From an uncultured Flavobacteriaceae bacterium (GTDB lineage: Bacteria > Bacteroidota > Bacteroidia > Flavobacteriales > Flavobacteriaceae), in NCBI GenBank assembly GCA_937923515.1, contig CALDUF010000026.1, positions 1 to 64,000 on the forward strand: DNA of 64,000 nucleotides, read 5' to 3'. How positions within the stretch are numbered: the first letter of the stretch is position 1; every line of letters starts with the position of its first letter. Positions 63,701 to 64,000 of this stretch are shown here, in pieces. The translations under genes were made by a program, and so were the position numbers. The notes under the pieces are model-generated. The model did no database searches. It had not been told where the DNA came from and saw only the letters and a list, made by a program, of their open reading frames with translations.

Positions 63701-64000
63701 CAGATAGCGGTTCAATTACAGTAAATGTTTCTAACCCCAACGGAAACACTTTACGTTATAGTATTAATAATGGTACTACATATCAAAATTCACCAAATTT
63801 CACAAATGTAACCGCAGGAGATTATGCCATTATTGTTGAGTATACTTTAGATGCTGATGTGTGTTATACAGCACCACAACCTATTACAATAACAACAGCT
63901 ACAGCTATTAATGGTATAGTGACACTAACTTCTCCTTATACCTGTACGAGTGATGGTATAATCACTGTTTCAAACGTTACAGGAGGAACAGCGCCTTATC
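60778..64000 (+). CDS. Giant T9SS-type adhesin (DUF11 and SprB-like repeats), truncated by right edge
   Basis: Open from ATG 60778 to the window end, 1074 residues without a stop. Later ATGs at 60805 and 60811 could be the true start; the signal peptide is NCIIALVLLMSTQLFAQ. The N-terminal region (about 40-350) is a beta-rich head with CYQIVYAGLYWSAVV and GWSLFVIYEDPLLPSKYI. A DUF11-like repeat follows (GDELNYVIGFENTGNDDATN then LTIRDILP). From about 520 come repeated Ig/SprB-like modules (TYTVNVSTEDGCTFTRDIEI; GTYTIRVVDFNNCEAET). Likely a cell-surface adhesin exported with the preceding PorP/SprF fusion, 37 bp upstream. The C-terminal sorting domain must lie outside. Confidence 0.88.
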   Translation, partial: MIEIEKQTPMRMPTYVYNCIIALVLLMSTQLFAQNLVPFAPRYDEAIKGDMLLIGNSNVGLHITNPYNGNNTNDRVDAAVYVDVDNDPTTFNSSTANLDVPSDTDCYQIVYAGLYWSAVVNGDEPISNIKFRTPGNPYQDITGTEIYFQNAANDQNSNTYVYFHDVTDVLTALPNPEGTYGVANISSLVGPKPNSEGLSAGWSLFVIYEDPLLPSKYITSFDGFTKITGVVNETFDVSGFETIPVGPVRAKFAFSTIEGDRRYTGDYLELNGNIIDATDNTGTVIRPGNNFFNSTVSIINPATNTPELFFDRTPAGTNTLGFDAGIINIPNAGNSIIGNGDTTAQISLGSNLDLYYYYFSAFAIDIIAPNIVLTKVVEDEFGNNIEGQEVDLGDELNYVIGFENTGNDDATNLTIRDILPINVVFNYPTDIVSLPTGVTVQSYDAATREIVFSVDRSIVEENDPVQSIRFRVTVVSDCSLLTDACSNIIDNQAFATYQGTINPDFTISDDPSFNSNTGCLITPRATNFLADLNCTFNENVVLCGDTTTLTAGNGYDSYTWSTNPSMTPVIGTGQSITVTATGTYYVYNAAVAPCQSITQQFDVTLFGANVTNPVIPFADEVVVCTNDGKELPNIFLCGANDSRFIQTNITDATSIIWEVLNTTSCDAVLNQDCANESDTCTWNEVATGPNYTADTAGQYRLTLNYDGGCFNQFYFNVYENLLVPTVNSRDIICTTSGEITVGGVPTGYEYSIDGTNYQGSNTFAVNTAGIYSVYIRQVGVTPNPCIFTVPDVQIRERDFTVQTTVAQPLCYGALGNVVLAANDARPQYFFSIYDGTTLVNSVGPIADDNYTFENLNTGTYTVNVSTEDGCTFTRDIEIIQPPLLEATSALTKPLTCTNGEITVYPVGGTAPYYYFINGATTFQSTPIIDVPTAGTYTIRVVDFNNCEAETTIDVDAIPAPDFTVSQTNILCADAPDSGSITVNVSNPNGNTLRYSINNGTTYQNSPNFTNVTAGDYAIIVEYTLDADVCYTAPQPITITTATAINGIVTLTSPYTCTSDGIITVSNVTGGTAPY

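Noticed and set aside
1-64000. CRISPR arrays, insertion sequences, prophage genes, rRNA operons
   Set aside because: No regularly spaced identical repeats, transposase or integrase genes, phage structural genes or rRNA sequences were seen.

Overview
The window comes from a member of the Bacteroidota, most likely a marine Flavobacteriaceae. The DNA is AT-rich and compact. Promoter boxes have the Bacteroidota form (TTTG, about 19 bases, TAnnTTTG). There are type IX secretion (T9SS) proteins of the PorP/SprF and 'type B sorting' kinds, lipoproteins with an acidic stretch after the cysteine, a split transketolase and a flavobacterial zeaxanthin cluster. No rRNA, insertion sequence, prophage or CRISPR array is visible.

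Layout. (1) 1-11.9 kb is an exopolysaccharide-type locus. Two close GT4 glycosyltransferase paralogues flank a STAS-domain protein and a Wzx-like flippase. A tightly coupled minus-strand operon encodes a 1029-residue membrane protein, an Ig-like secreted protein and a membrane-anchored GH5-like hydrolase. Divergent from it are a response-regulator/GT2 fusion and a degenerate GT2 copy. Three intergenic regions carry the same promoter module: direct repeats of TCGTCTACA 21 bp apart, with the downstream repeat exactly 58 bp before the -7 box. (2) 11.9-13.0 kb has no gene but holds three terminators, an array of ATTTYATCGAT-like repeats and a likely small RNA. (3) 13-20.4 kb carries AlkB, a VanX-like dipeptidase, a LETM1-like protein, a two-piece DUF4331 system with a TPR lipoprotein, and an ECF sigma/anti-sigma pair. 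(4) 20.5-25.7 kb is a periplasmic chaperone operon (three SurA/parvulin-related genes plus MoxR). (5) 25.7-32.5 kb has a GT-C-like membrane protein, aconitase, a PIN toxin with its antitoxin, MazG and a TlpA-like thioredoxin. (6) 32.5-37.4 kb is the carotenoid operon crtI-crtB-crtZ-crtY behind a CarH-like, B12-binding MerR regulator. The same inverted repeat lies at the starts of crtI and of the regulator gene. (7) 37.6-54.9 kb holds an octaheme cytochrome/TPR lipoprotein, two tRNAs and mostly housekeeping genes (aroK, tgt, accA, dnaB, transketolase, an LptF/G-type permease). (8) 55.2-64 kb is a cell-surface/T9SS region: a beta-helix-like secreted protein, a type B T9SS substrate, a PorP/SprF-coiled-coil-SPOR-like fusion and a very long adhesin that runs off the right edge.

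Regulation is the most interesting layer. Three independent repeat systems can be read directly from the sequence: the exopolysaccharide direct repeats, the CarH-type operators, and an array shared between the promoter at 55.1 kb and an orphan small-RNA promoter at 12.8 kb. No search could be run, so family assignments rest on recognised motifs and general similarity.
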